The notes below the pieces were generated by a model. It was not told the DNA's origin, ran no database searches, and saw only the letters and a list, made by a program, of their open reading frames with translations. The position numbers were made by a program, and so were the translations under genes. Below are positions 1 through 6,674 of a DNA stretch of 10,239 nucleotides, piece after piece. Position 1 is the stretch's first letter, and every line of letters starts with the position of its first letter. The stretch comes from Rhodobacter sp. Its GTDB lineage: Bacteria > Pseudomonadota > Alphaproteobacteria > Rhodobacterales > Rhodobacteraceae. The DNA is taken from assembly GCA_013824055.1 (NCBI GenBank), contig PNNE01000112.1, positions 1-10,239 of the forward strand. The letters run 5' to 3'.

Positions 1-1283
1 TGATCCACCAAAGGTGGCGGGCGGTGCCGGGGCGGTTCAAGGATTACATCAGCCAGCCGAAGAACAACGGCTATCGGTCGATCCACACCACGGTCAGCGG
101 CCGGGACGGCAAGCGGGTCGAGGTGCAGATCAGGACGCGCGAGATGCACGAGGTCGCCGAGGCCGGGGTCGCGGCGCATTGGTCCTATCGTGAGGGCGTG
201 CGGGGGGTGAACCCGTTCGCGGTGGACCCGGCCAAGTGGATCGCGACGCTGACCGAACGGCTGGACGAGGGCGACACGGACGAGTTCCTGGAACACGTGA
301 AGCTTGAGATGTACTCGGACCAGGTGTTCTGCTTCACGCCCAAGGGCGACGTGATCCAGATGCCGCGCGGGGCGACGCCGCTGGACTTCGCCTATGCGAT
401 CCACACGCGGATCGGGAATTCCTGCGTGTCGGCCAAGATCGACGGCATCCGGGTGCCCCTGTGGACGCGGCTCAAGAACGGCCAGTCGATCGAGATCATC
501 ACCGCCGAAGGGCAGCGGCCGCAGTCCAGCTGGATCGACATCGTGACGACCGGGCGCGCGAAGGCGGCGATCCGGCGGTCCTTGCGCGAGGAGGACCGGG
601 GCCGGTTCGTCAAGCTGGGGCAGGAACTGGCGCGGGCGGCCTTTGACCATGTGGGCAAGAAGGCCAGCGACAAGGCCTTGCGGACAGCGGCCAAGATGCT
701 GGGGCTGGCCGACGAGAACGACCTGCTGGCGCGGCTCGGTTCGGCCGAGATGCCGGCCCGGCGGGTGGTCGAGACGCTCTATCCCGAACTTGCGCAGGCC
801 GTGGCCGAGGAGGTGGACGCCAGGCGCCCGGTCGTCGGGCTGACCGCCGACCAGGACTTCCGCCGGGCGCGGTGCTGCCAACCGGTCCCCGGCGAGCGGA
901 TCGTGGGGATCACCTATCGCGGGCAGGGGGTCGTGGTTCATGCCATCGACTGCCCCGCGCTGGAGGAGTTCGAGGACCAGACCTCGCGCTGGGTGGACCT
1001 GCACTGGCACTCGGGCCGTCACAAGCCCGTGTTCACGGTCAGCCTGGAGCTGACCATTTCGAACGATGCCGGCGTTCTTGGACGCATCTGCACCCTGGTG
1101 GGCGAGCAGAAAGCGAACATCTCGGACCTGCGCTTTACCGACCGGAAGCCGGATTTCTATCGCGTTATCATTGACGTGGACTTGCGCGACGTCGAACATC
1201 TGCACATGGTCATGACGGCTCTGGAAGCCGAGACGGATGTGGCGCAGATATCGCGTCATCGGGATTTGACACGCCGTCCGTAA
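1..1283 (+). CDS. rel: Bifunctional (p)ppGpp synthetase/hydrolase (RelA/SpoT family), 3' part
   Basis: Long RelA/SpoT-family protein that makes and degrades the alarmone (p)ppGpp in the stringent response. The 5' end lies outside the window; frame is set by codons beginning at nt 3, leaving 426 residues of a protein usually near 700. Visible in order: the end of the synthetase domain (IHQRWRAVPGRFKDYI, then NNGYRSIHTT and EVQIRT with the catalytic Glu about 40 codons in); a TGS domain (about nt 318-509, starting DQVFCFTPKG); a helical region; the zinc-finger/RIS-like segment with the Cys-Cys pair at nt 873-878 (ARCCQPVPGERIVGI); and a C-terminal ACT domain (about nt 1032-1259). The N-terminal HD hydrolase domain would be upstream, so bifunctionality is inferred from the single long Rel typical of alphaproteobacteria. 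Stop TAA at 1281-1283 sits in a hairpin loop. Next gene starts 39 nt downstream. Confidence 0.95.
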   Translation, partial: IHQRWRAVPGRFKDYISQPKNNGYRSIHTTVSGRDGKRVEVQIRTREMHEVAEAGVAAHWSYREGVRGVNPFAVDPAKWIATLTERLDEGDTDEFLEHVKLEMYSDQVFCFTPKGDVIQMPRGATPLDFAYAIHTRIGNSCVSAKIDGIRVPLWTRLKNGQSIEIITAEGQRPQSSWIDIVTTGRAKAAIRRSLREEDRGRFVKLGQELARAAFDHVGKKASDKALRTAAKMLGLADENDLLARLGSAEMPARRVVETLYPELAQAVAEEVDARRPVVGLTADQDFRRARCCQPVPGERIVGITYRGQGVVVHAIDCPALEEFEDQTSRWVDLHWHSGRHKPVFTVSLELTISNDAGVLGRICTLVGEQKANISDLRFTDRKPDFYRVIIDVDLRDVEHLHMVMTALEAETDVAQISRHRDLTRRP

Positions 1284-1289
1284 GGACGG
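1274..1289 (+). other. Hairpin with GUAA tetraloop around the rel stop codon
   Basis: CCGTCC (1274-1279) pairs perfectly with GGACGG (1284-1289), leaving a 4-nt GTAA loop. In RNA this is a GNRA-type tetraloop, and its last three bases are the UAA stop of rel. No T-tract follows, so it is not a standard intrinsic terminator. It may protect the mRNA 3' end or be fortuitous. Confidence 0.5.
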
Positions 1290-1310
1290 ACAGCGGGGGT
1301 GGGGCCCGGC

Positions 1311-1317
1311 AGAGAGG
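1311..1317 (+). promoter_or_regulatory. Ribosome binding site that decides the TTG start of the DUF2062 gene
   Basis: AGAGAGG ends 5 nt before the TTG at 1323. The other in-frame start, GTG 1299, lies upstream of this site and cannot use it, so the site argues for the TTG start. Confidence 0.5.
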
Positions 1318-1322
1318 CGACG

Positions 1323-2027
1323 TTGGTTTTCAGACGCAGGGATAAGTTGGGCTGGGGCGCATGGCTGCGCGAGCAGGTCTATCCCCGCTCGGGGTTCCGA
1401 CGCGCGACCCGCTATGTCGTCTACCGGATGCGGCGCCTGCCCGACCAGCCGCACCGGGTGGCGCGTGGCGTCTTCGCGGGGTTCTTCATCGGCTTCCTGC
1501 CCTTGCCGGGATTGCAGTTCCTGGCGGCCTGGGGGGCCGCGCGCCTGGTGCGCGGCAACGTGCTGGCGGCGCTTCTGGGGACGTTCAACACCAACCCGGT
1601 CACGACGCCGTTCTTCGCGGTGCTGGCGATGACGCTTGGCCACTGGATCATGGGGATCGAGGCGCCGCTGAACGCCAAGTACATCGGCCATGCCTTCGGC
1701 GAGGCGGGGCATGACCTGTGGTTCAACGTCCTGGCCCTGTTCGGGCCGCAGAAGACGCAGTGGGACGGGCTGATCCAGTTCTGGCACGAGATCTATCTGC
1801 CATACCTGATCGGGGCGCTGGGGCCGGCGATCATCATCAGCACCATTGCCTATTATGTCACGATCCCCCTGGTCGAGGCTTACCAGAAAGCACGCGCGGC
1901 CACGGCCCATGAACGGGCCGAACGGCGTGGCAAGATGCGTGCGAAGCTGGCCGAGGCGGCGGCAAAGCTGAAACGTCGCAGCGAAAAAGGCGGCGAGGAC
2001 GGTGACGACAGCCCGGGAACGCCCTAG
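1323..2027 (+). CDS. DUF2062 family inner-membrane protein
   Basis: A 234-residue membrane protein recognised as DUF2062 from its basic N-terminus (MVFRRRDKLGW), the stretch RMRRLPDQPHRVARGVFAGF and the motif GTFNTNPVTTPFF, which resembles the family's conserved FxxNPxT region. Hydrophobic segments lie near residues 48-72, 78-103 and 160-185, followed by a Lys/Arg/Ala-rich, probably cytoplasmic tail of about 45 residues. The biochemical role of the family is not known to me; do not infer an enzyme activity. Start: TTG at 1323 is preferred because it gives the usual MVF-(K/R)RR beginning and has AGAGAGG 5 nt upstream; GTG at 1299 would add eight residues. It sits 39 nt after rel and 27 nt before pdxJ, so co-transcription with both is likely. 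This neighbour pair (rel then DUF2062 then pdxJ) is, from memory, usual in Rhodobacterales. Confidence 0.85.
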   Translation: MVFRRRDKLGWGAWLREQVYPRSGFRRATRYVVYRMRRLPDQPHRVARGVFAGFFIGFLPLPGLQFLAAWGAARLVRGNVLAALLGTFNTNPVTTPFFAVLAMTLGHWIMGIEAPLNAKYIGHAFGEAGHDLWFNVLALFGPQKTQWDGLIQFWHEIYLPYLIGALGPAIIISTIAYYVTIPLVEAYQKARAATAHERAERRGKMRAKLAEAAAKLKRRSEKGGEDGDDSPGTP

Positions 2028-2054
2028 ACTGTCGCCAAACGCGGGAAGGCCGGA

Positions 2055-2819
2055 ATGAACCAAGCACTGCAAAGGCCCGGCAAGCTTCGGCTTGGGGTGA
2101 ACATCGACCACGTTGCCACGGTGCGCAATGCCCGCGGCAGTGCCTGGCCCGACCCGCTGCGCGCCGCGCTCTTGGCCGAGACGGCCGGTGCCGACGGGAT
2201 CACGGCCCACCTGCGCGAGGACCGCCGACACATCCGCGACTCTGACATCGAGGCGCTGATGGCGGGGATCGCGATCCCGCTCAACTTCGAATGTGCCGCC
2301 ACGGCCGAGATGCAGGCCATCGCCCTGCGCCACAAGCCGCACGCGATCTGCCTGGTGCCGGAAAAGCGCGAGGAACGGACAACGGAAGGCGGTCTTGACG
2401 TCGTCAGTGACCAGAACCGGCTGGCCGATTACATCGCGCCGCTGCGCGAAGCGGGTTGCCGGGTCAGCATGTTCATCAGCCACGACCCCCGGCAGATCGA
2501 GGCCAGCGCCCGGATCGGCGCGGCGGTGGTGGAACTGCACACCGGGCTTTATTCGGAACTGCTGGCGGATGGGCATGCAAGCCTGGCCGAGCGGGAGCTG
2601 GCCTCGCTTCAGGCGGGGGCGGAGTTCGCCGCAAGCCTGGGTCTGGAGGTCCATGCCGGCCACGGGCTGACCTATGACAACGTGGAACCCATCGCGGCGA
2701 TCCCGGAACTGGCCGAGCTGAACATCGGGCATTTCCTGGTGGGCGAGGCGATCTTCCGCGGCCTGGAACCGGCCATCGAGGAAATGCGCCGCCGCATGGA
2801 CCTGGCGCGCGGGCTTTAG
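2055..2819 (+). CDS. pdxJ: Pyridoxine 5'-phosphate synthase
   Basis: PdxJ closes the pyridine ring in the DXP-dependent vitamin B6 pathway, condensing 1-deoxy-D-xylulose 5-phosphate with 3-amino-2-oxopropyl phosphate (made by PdxA) into pyridoxine 5'-phosphate; cytosolic TIM barrel. The 254 residues match the family throughout: [16 protein letters not shown] (residues 13-28), [12 protein letters not shown] (49-60), LNFEC (76-80), [30 protein letters not shown], and [12 protein letters not shown] near the C-terminus, ending in a [12 protein letters not shown] phosphate-binding segment. By alignment to E. coli PdxJ (offset of seven), His52 and Glu79 correspond to the catalytic His45 and Glu72, and the AGHG His to His193. 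The ATG has GGGAAGG (2043-2049) 5 nt upstream. A gap of 121 nt with strong RNA structure separates it from acpS. Confidence 0.98.
   Translation: MNQALQRPGKLRLGVNIDHVATVRNARGSAWPDPLRAALLAETAGADGITAHLREDRRHIRDSDIEALMAGIAIPLNFECAATAEMQAIALRHKPHAICLVPEKREERTTEGGLDVVSDQNRLADYIAPLREAGCRVSMFISHDPRQIEASARIGAAVVELHTGLYSELLADGHASLAERELASLQAGAEFAASLGLEVHAGHGLTYDNVEPIAAIPELAELNIGHFLVGEAIFRGLEPAIEEMRRRMDLARGL
2081..2094 (+). other. cUUCGg hairpin early in the pdxJ reading frame
   Basis: CAAGC (2081-2085), TTCG loop, GCTTG (2090-2094): a perfect 5-bp stem closed by C-G on a UUCG loop, the extra-stable tetraloop class. It begins 26 nt after the pdxJ start codon, close to where a ribosome-protected initiation region ends. 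No regulatory role is shown. Confidence 0.4.
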
Positions 2820-2897
2820 TCGCCCCGGCCGCAGCGAAGGGACGGCGCGACAGCGGCGCTGGAAGAGGTCGGGCAACTCTGCGATGAGGGTGCGGAA

Positions 2898-2913
2898 GCA
2901 GGCTGACGCCTGC
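2898..2913 (+). other. Perfect 6-bp hairpin upstream of acpS
   Basis: GCAGGC (2898-2903), loop TGAC, GCCTGC (2908-2913). It abuts the G-quadruplex motif at 2914. The 3' arm CCTGC can pair equally with the upstream GCAGG or with any of three GCAGG copies at 2916-2920, 2921-2925 and 2926-2930, so the hairpin and the downstream G-rich element may compete. No T-run follows. Confidence 0.5.
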
Positions 2914-2933
2914 GGGCAGGGCAGGGCAGGGGG
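2914..2933 (+). promoter_or_regulatory. G-quadruplex motif overlapping the acpS ribosome binding site
   Basis: Four G-runs, GGG at 2914-2916, 2919-2921 and 2924-2926 and GGGGG at 2929-2933, are separated by three identical CA loops, giving a canonical three-tetrad G4 motif with 2-nt loops on the coding (mRNA) strand. The last run is part of the purine-rich GGGGGAAG (2929-2936), the best Shine-Dalgarno candidate for the acpS ATG at 2941. If folded in the mRNA it would mask this site. Folding is inferred, not shown. Confidence 0.6.
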
Positions 2934-2940
2934 AAGCGCA

Positions 2941-3354
2941 ATGATCCTGGGCATCGGCACCGACCTTGCCAACATCGAGCGGATCGAGAAGACGCTGGAG
3001 CGCCACGGCGACCGCTTCAGGAAACGGGTCTTTACCGAGGTCGAGCAACGCAAGGCGGAAGCGCGCCCCCACGCCATCGCGGCGACCTACGCCAAACGCT
3101 GGGCGGCAAAGGAGGCGTGCTCGAAGGCGCTGGGCACGGGGCTGCGGATGGGGATCAGCTGGAAGGACATGGCGGTGACGAACCTGCCGTCCGGCCAGCC
3201 GGTGATGCATGTGACGGGCTGGGCGGCGGAACGGCTGCGCGCGATGACCCCCGCGGGGCACGAGGCGGTGATCCATGTCACCTTGACCGATGACCACCCC
3301 TGGGCGCAAGCTTTCGTGGTGATCGAAGCAAGGCCCATCGCTGCAACGGGGTGA
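2941..3354 (+). CDS. acpS: Holo-[acyl-carrier-protein] synthase
   Basis: AcpS moves the 4'-phosphopantetheine group of coenzyme A to the serine of apo-ACP, giving active ACP for fatty acid synthesis; cytosolic, normally a trimer. The 137 residues fit the family's usual length of 120-140. The N-terminal [13 protein letters not shown] carries the Mg-binding Asp8; [11 protein letters not shown] follows near residue 25; and [18 protein letters not shown] (50-67) holds the second metal ligand Glu58. ATG 2941 is chosen because family members start at M-I-[LI]-G-[IV]-G-T-D and GGGGGAAG lies 4 nt upstream. The frame stays open back to an ATG at 2884, which would add 19 residues unlike the family ([10 protein letters not shown]...). 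The stop TGA is 3 nt before the next gene's ATG, so translational coupling is likely. Confidence 0.97.
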   Translation: MILGIGTDLANIERIEKTLERHGDRFRKRVFTEVEQRKAEARPHAIAATYAKRWAAKEACSKALGTGLRMGISWKDMAVTNLPSGQPVMHVTGWAAERLRAMTPAGHEAVIHVTLTDDHPWAQAFVVIEARPIAATG

Positions 3355-3357
3355 CCG

Positions 3358-4071
3358 ATGTCCCAGCCACAGTTCTCGCCCCGGATCGAGGCGCTGGCCG
3401 CGGCGGGAATTTCGGTGGCGGCGCTGGGCGGGGCTGGGTGGCTGGGCTGGATGATCGGCTGGCCGGACAGCTTTGACACGAGCGATCCCGATTTCGTCAA
3501 TCCGTTCTCGATCATGATCCTGGGGCTGCTTGGGGTGGCGGGCTGGTTCGGCGTCAAGGCGGCACGCAACGAGATGCGGCATCGGGCCTTCGGGAATACG
3601 GTGCTGGAGATCGACCCTCCCGGGCATATGCGTCTTGGCGGGCCGTTCGCCGGTCGTTTGCGGGTGCAGAAGCCGGTTGCAGCGACGGGACCGTTCCGCC
3701 TGGTGCTGACCTGTTTCGACGTGCACCAGTTCGAAGACAACGGCCGTTTCAAGACCTCGAACTTTCCGGTCTGGACTGGCGAAACGACAGCGTCGGCCGA
3801 CACGGACGCCACGCACGGCCTGCCGTTCCGCTTTGACCTGCCCGCCTCGGTGGGACCCGAGCCGGTGCCAAGCGGCATCCTGCCGGGGACGGGCAGTCGT
3901 CACCGCATGACAGTGCATGTGCCGGGGATGCGCAAGGTGGTGGCCGGCAACATCCCTCCGGTCGGGCGCTTCTGGACGCTGGTCGCTGCCGCGCCGACGA
4001 AGGGTCCCGACTTCCGCGCCGAGGTGGTGGTTCCGACCGACCGGCCGCGCGGCAAGAGCCGGTTGCCTTGA
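3358..4071 (+). CDS. Unknown two-TM membrane protein, DUF3592-like
   Basis: I do not recognise a named function. The 237-residue protein has two hydrophobic segments (about residues 13-34 and 49-69) separated by a short acidic loop (DSFDTSDPDF), then a soluble domain of about 165 residues rich in predicted beta strands (VLEID, LRLGGPF-AGRLRV, FRLVLTCFDVHQF, FPVWTGE, LPFRFDLPAS, FWTLVAAAP, FRAEVVVP). This architecture and the spacing of a short W-x-G/E segment, an F-D-L-P strand and a final W-x-L...F-x-A-E-V-V-V-P pair resemble DUF3592-type proteins with an arrestin-like beta sandwich; that is a memory-based resemblance and weak. Both termini are probably cytoplasmic. It starts 3 nt after the acpS stop with only a weak GGGGTG-type site, suggesting coupling to acpS, and ends 55 nt before lepB. 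Codon use matches its neighbours, with no sign of transfer. Confidence 0.8.
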   Translation: MSQPQFSPRIEALAAAGISVAALGGAGWLGWMIGWPDSFDTSDPDFVNPFSIMILGLLGVAGWFGVKAARNEMRHRAFGNTVLEIDPPGHMRLGGPFAGRLRVQKPVAATGPFRLVLTCFDVHQFEDNGRFKTSNFPVWTGETTASADTDATHGLPFRFDLPASVGPEPVPSGILPGTGSRHRMTVHVPGMRKVVAGNIPPVGRFWTLVAAAPTKGPDFRAEVVVPTDRPRGKSRLP

Positions 4072-4083
4072 CTTCGCTCCGTG

Positions 4084-4095
4084 CTTGCGCGCAAG
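4084..4095 (+). other. 12-bp perfect palindrome upstream of lepB
   Basis: CTTGCGCGCAAG is a perfect palindrome 13 nt after the DUF3592-like stop and 31 nt before the lepB ATG. It could fold as a CTTG/CAAG stem with a CGCG loop, or be a dimeric protein site. Short enough to be chance. Confidence 0.3.
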
Positions 4096-4126
4096 AAGCG
4101 GCAAACCGACAAGAGGCAGGACAGGC

Positions 4127-4930
4127 ATGGCGAGCGGCAACAAGGGCGATGGCGGCATCGTCGAGACGATCAAGACGGTCTTCTGGGCGCTGGTGATCGC
4201 AATCGCCTTCCGGTCGATCCTGTTCCAGCCGTTCTGGATCCCGTCCGAATCGATGAAGGACACGCTGCTGATCGGCGACTTCCTCTTCGTCAACAAGATG
4301 GCCTACGGCTATTCGCGCTATTCCTGCGAGATTCCGTTCACCACGATCAGCCTCTGCCCGGTTTCGGGCCGGGTCCTTGCGGGCGAGCCCGAGCGCGGCG
4401 ATGTGGTCGTCTTCCGGCATCCGACCGCAGGGTCGGACTTCATCAAGCGGCTGGTCGGCCTGCCGGGCGACAAGATGCAGATGCGCGATGGCGTCCTGTT
4501 CATCAACGGCGTCGCGGCGCCGCAGACCCCGGACGGCGTTTTCGAAGAGGTGATGGAGGCGCAAGGCCCGATGCGCAACCGCCCGCGCTGCGAGAATGGC
4601 GCGGTGGGCGAGGGTGGCATCTGCACCAAGAGCCGGTTCACCGAAACCCTGCCCGAGGGCCGCCAGCATCGCGTGCTGAACATCGACGCGGACGGCGCGG
4701 GCGACAACACCGACATCTTCACCGTGCCTGCGGGTCATTACTTCGTGATGGGCGACAACCGCGACAACTCGACCGACAGCCGCTTCCCGCAGGCGGTGGG
4801 CGGCGTGGGCTTCCTGCCGGCCGAATACCTGATCGGTCGGGCGGATCGGATCATGTTCTCGTCGGCCGGGCGGAGCCTGTTCTTCTTCTGGACCTGGCGG
4901 GCGGACCGCTTCTTCAAGGCGGTCGAGTGA
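4127..4930 (+). CDS. lepB: Signal peptidase I
   Basis: Leader peptidase (S26 family) that removes signal peptides from exported proteins at the periplasmic face of the inner membrane. The 267-residue protein has one N-terminal membrane anchor (about residues 15-34), then the nucleophile box [14 protein letters not shown] with Ser42, box [10 protein letters not shown] (90-99), the lysine box [12 protein letters not shown] with the general base Lys107, and box [11 protein letters not shown] (209-219). A Ser/Lys dyad is thus complete. Two cysteines, Cys155 and Cys166, flank a glycine-rich loop in the inserted beta domain and could form a disulfide, as Cys170-Cys176 do in E. coli LepB. The ATG has AGAGGCAGGA (4112-4121) upstream; the frame is open further upstream but those residues do not belong to the family. 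It is separated from rnc by 10 nt, the classic lepB-rnc pairing. Confidence 0.97.
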   Translation: MASGNKGDGGIVETIKTVFWALVIAIAFRSILFQPFWIPSESMKDTLLIGDFLFVNKMAYGYSRYSCEIPFTTISLCPVSGRVLAGEPERGDVVVFRHPTAGSDFIKRLVGLPGDKMQMRDGVLFINGVAAPQTPDGVFEEVMEAQGPMRNRPRCENGAVGEGGICTKSRFTETLPEGRQHRVLNIDADGAGDNTDIFTVPAGHYFVMGDNRDNSTDSRFPQAVGGVGFLPAEYLIGRADRIMFSSAGRSLFFFWTWRADRFFKAVE

Positions 4931-4940
4931 GGGTGATCGC

Positions 4941-5627
4941 GTGAGGTTGGCAGCGGACCTGCTGGCCTTCCAGGGCCGACTGGGGCACAGTTTCCGCAAG
5001 CCCGAGCTGCTGGTGCGCGCGGTGACGCATGCCTCGATCGGCACTGCCACCCGGCCCGACAACCAGCGGCTGGAGTTTCTGGGCGACCGGGTGCTGGGGC
5101 TGGTGCTGGCCGAGGCGCTGCTTTCTGCCGACACCGGCGCGCGTGAGGGTCAGCTGGCCCCGCGGTTCAACGCGCTGGTCCGCAAGGAGACCTGCGCCGA
5201 CGTCGCGCGCGAGGTGGGCCTGGGCGAAGTGCTGAAGCTGGGACGCAGCGAGATGCTGACCGGAGGCCGCCGGAAAGAGGCGCTTCTGGGCGACGCGATG
5301 GAGGCGGTGATCGCCGCCGTCTACCAGGACGCGGGCTTTGAGGCGGCGCGGGCCTTGGTCCTGCGGCTTTGGCGCGACCGGATCGCGGCGGTGGAACCCG
5401 ACGCGCGGGACCCGAAGACCAGCCTGCAGGAATGGGCGCAGGCGCGGGGGATGCCGCCTCCGTCCTACGAGGAAGCCGGACGCTTCGGCCCCGACCATGC
5501 TCCGGTGTTCACCGTGCGGGTGATGCTGGCCAATGGCGAGGCGGCCGAGGCCGCAGCCGGGTCGAAGCGGGTGGCGGAACAGGCTGCGGCGCGCATGCTG
5601 CTGGAGCGGATGGAGCGGGGCGCCTGA
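4941..5627 (+). CDS. rnc: Ribonuclease III
   Basis: RNase III cleaves double-stranded RNA, processing the 30S rRNA precursor and other structured transcripts; cytosolic homodimer. The 228 residues are the usual length. The endonuclease domain (about 1-150) shows the signature [11 protein letters not shown] (43-53) with Asp49, and [12 protein letters not shown] (117-128) with Asp118 and Glu121, equivalent to E. coli Asp45, Asp114 and Glu117. The position equivalent to E. coli Glu38 is Gln42 (NQRLEF rather than NERLEF), which I believe is usual in this lineage. The double-stranded-RNA-binding domain covers about 158-226 ([14 protein letters not shown]... to [18 protein letters not shown]). Start GTG 4941 has AGTGAGGG about 8 nt upstream, overlapping the lepB stop region; TTG 4947 is a less likely alternative. 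It ends 129 nt before era. Confidence 0.97.
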   Translation: MRLAADLLAFQGRLGHSFRKPELLVRAVTHASIGTATRPDNQRLEFLGDRVLGLVLAEALLSADTGAREGQLAPRFNALVRKETCADVAREVGLGEVLKLGRSEMLTGGRRKEALLGDAMEAVIAAVYQDAGFEAARALVLRLWRDRIAAVEPDARDPKTSLQEWAQARGMPPPSYEEAGRFGPDHAPVFTVRVMLANGEAAEAAAGSKRVAEQAAARMLLERMERGA

Positions 5628-5756
5628 GCGGACGGCGCCGCAACCGACGCGTGCGACGCCAGCGCTTCAGGAGGTTTCAGCTCGGGCCGGATTGCCAACT
5701 GGTCTTTTGCGGCCGTTTCGCCTATGGGAACGGCTTAACGAAAGGGTTGCCACCAC

Positions 5757-6668
5757 ATGACCACGCGCGCGGGCTTCGTCGCCCTGATCGGAGAGCCCAA
5801 CGCGGGCAAGTCCACGCTTCTGAACCGGATGGTGGGGGCGAAGGTCAGTATCGTCACGCACAAGGTGCAGACGACGCGGACCCGGATCCGCGGGGTCTGC
5901 ATGGAGGGGCAAAGCCAGATCGTCTTCGTGGACACGCCCGGCATCTTCCGGCCCCGGCGGCGGCTGGACCGCAGCATGGTCAAGGCGGCCTGGGGTGGGG
6001 CGTCGGATGCCGACATCATCGTCCTTCTGATCGAGGCGCAGCGCGGGCTGACCGAAGGGGTCAAGGCGATCATCGACCGGCTGAAGGACGAGATGCCGAA
6101 GGGCCAGCCCGTCGCCCTTGCGATCAACAAGCTGGACCGGGTGAAGGCCGAGACGCTGCTGGCGTTGGCCGAGGAGGCAAACGCGGCCTTCCCCTTCGCC
6201 AGGACCTTCATGATCAGCGCCGAAAAGGGTTACGGCGTTGCCGACCTGCGGGAATGGCTGGCAGCCGAAGTGCCCGAGGGCCACTGGTTCTACCCCGAAG
6301 ACCAGATCGCCGACCTGCCGATGCGGATGATCGCGGCCGAGATGACGCGCGAAAAGCTGACTCTGCGGCTGCATGAGGAGTTGCCCTACCAGCTGACCGT
6401 CGAGACGGAAAAGTGGGAGGACAAGCCCGACGGGACCACGCGGATCGACCAGATCGTCTATGTCGCGCGCGACGGTCACAAGGGGATCGTCCTGGGCAAC
6501 AAGGGCGAGACGATCAAGAGCGTGGGCCAGGCGGCGCGGGCCGACATCAGCGAGTTCCTGGGGCGGACGGTGCACCTGTTCCTGCAGGTGAAGGTGCGAC
6601 CGAACTGGCTGGACGAGCCCGAGCGCTATTCCGAGATGGGTCTGGACTTCAAGGACGGCGATGCGTGA
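5757..6668 (+). CDS. era: GTPase Era
   Basis: Era is a GTPase that binds the 3' end of 16S rRNA and assists maturation of the 30S subunit, linking ribosome assembly to cell-cycle progress. The 303 residues hold a complete G domain: G1 GEPNAGKS (12-19), G2 Thr40 in the HKVQTTRTR stretch, G3 DTPG (59-62), G4 NKLD (124-127) and G5 SAEKG (154-158). The C-terminal KH domain (about 205-285) has its GxxG loop at GNKG (247-250) and ends in the family-typical VHLFLQVKVRPNW. The ATG has AAAGGG about 10 nt upstream and an in-frame stop at 5736, so this start is firm. It follows rnc, as in many bacteria, but with a 129-nt gap that may hold its own promoter; I found no convincing -35/-10 pair there. Tandem palindromes lie 6 nt after its stop. 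Confidence 0.98.
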   Translation: MTTRAGFVALIGEPNAGKSTLLNRMVGAKVSIVTHKVQTTRTRIRGVCMEGQSQIVFVDTPGIFRPRRRLDRSMVKAAWGGASDADIIVLLIEAQRGLTEGVKAIIDRLKDEMPKGQPVALAINKLDRVKAETLLALAEEANAAFPFARTFMISAEKGYGVADLREWLAAEVPEGHWFYPEDQIADLPMRMIAAEMTREKLTLRLHEELPYQLTVETEKWEDKPDGTTRIDQIVYVARDGHKGIVLGNKGETIKSVGQAARADISEFLGRTVHLFLQVKVRPNWLDEPERYSEMGLDFKDGDA

Positions 6669-6674
6669 GGCGGC

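Noticed and set aside
4068..4097. TTGACT (4068-4073) as a -35 box for lepB
   Set aside because: The matching -10 position reads GCAAGA or CAAGAA, too far from consensus, and the TTGACT overlaps the preceding gene's stop codon.
3917..4126. N-terminal extension of LepB into the upstream open frame
   Set aside because: The extra residues are Arg/Pro-rich, overlap the preceding gene and lack family similarity; ATG 4127 has a good ribosome binding site and gives a normal length.
2476..4296. A 606-codon open frame on the minus strand across pdxJ, acpS and the DUF3592-like gene
   Set aside because: It is Arg/Pro/His-rich, has no recognisable domain and lies opposite well-identified genes; GC-rich codon use creates such antisense open frames.
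3749..5134. A 461-codon minus-strand open frame opposite lepB and the start of rnc
   Set aside because: Low-complexity composition without family motifs, fully antisense to firmly identified lepB and rnc.
5628..5756. A possible promoter or small gene in the rnc-era gap, including GGAGGT at 5670-5675
   Set aside because: The GGAGGT has no ATG, GTG or TTG at usable spacing, and TTGCCA (5692-5697) lacks a -10 box 16-18 nt downstream. Nothing else in the gap could be supported.
5369..6376. A 335-codon + strand open frame overlapping rnc and era
   Set aside because: Out of frame with both genes, Gly/Arg-rich, no motif; both real genes have complete catalytic motifs in their own frames.
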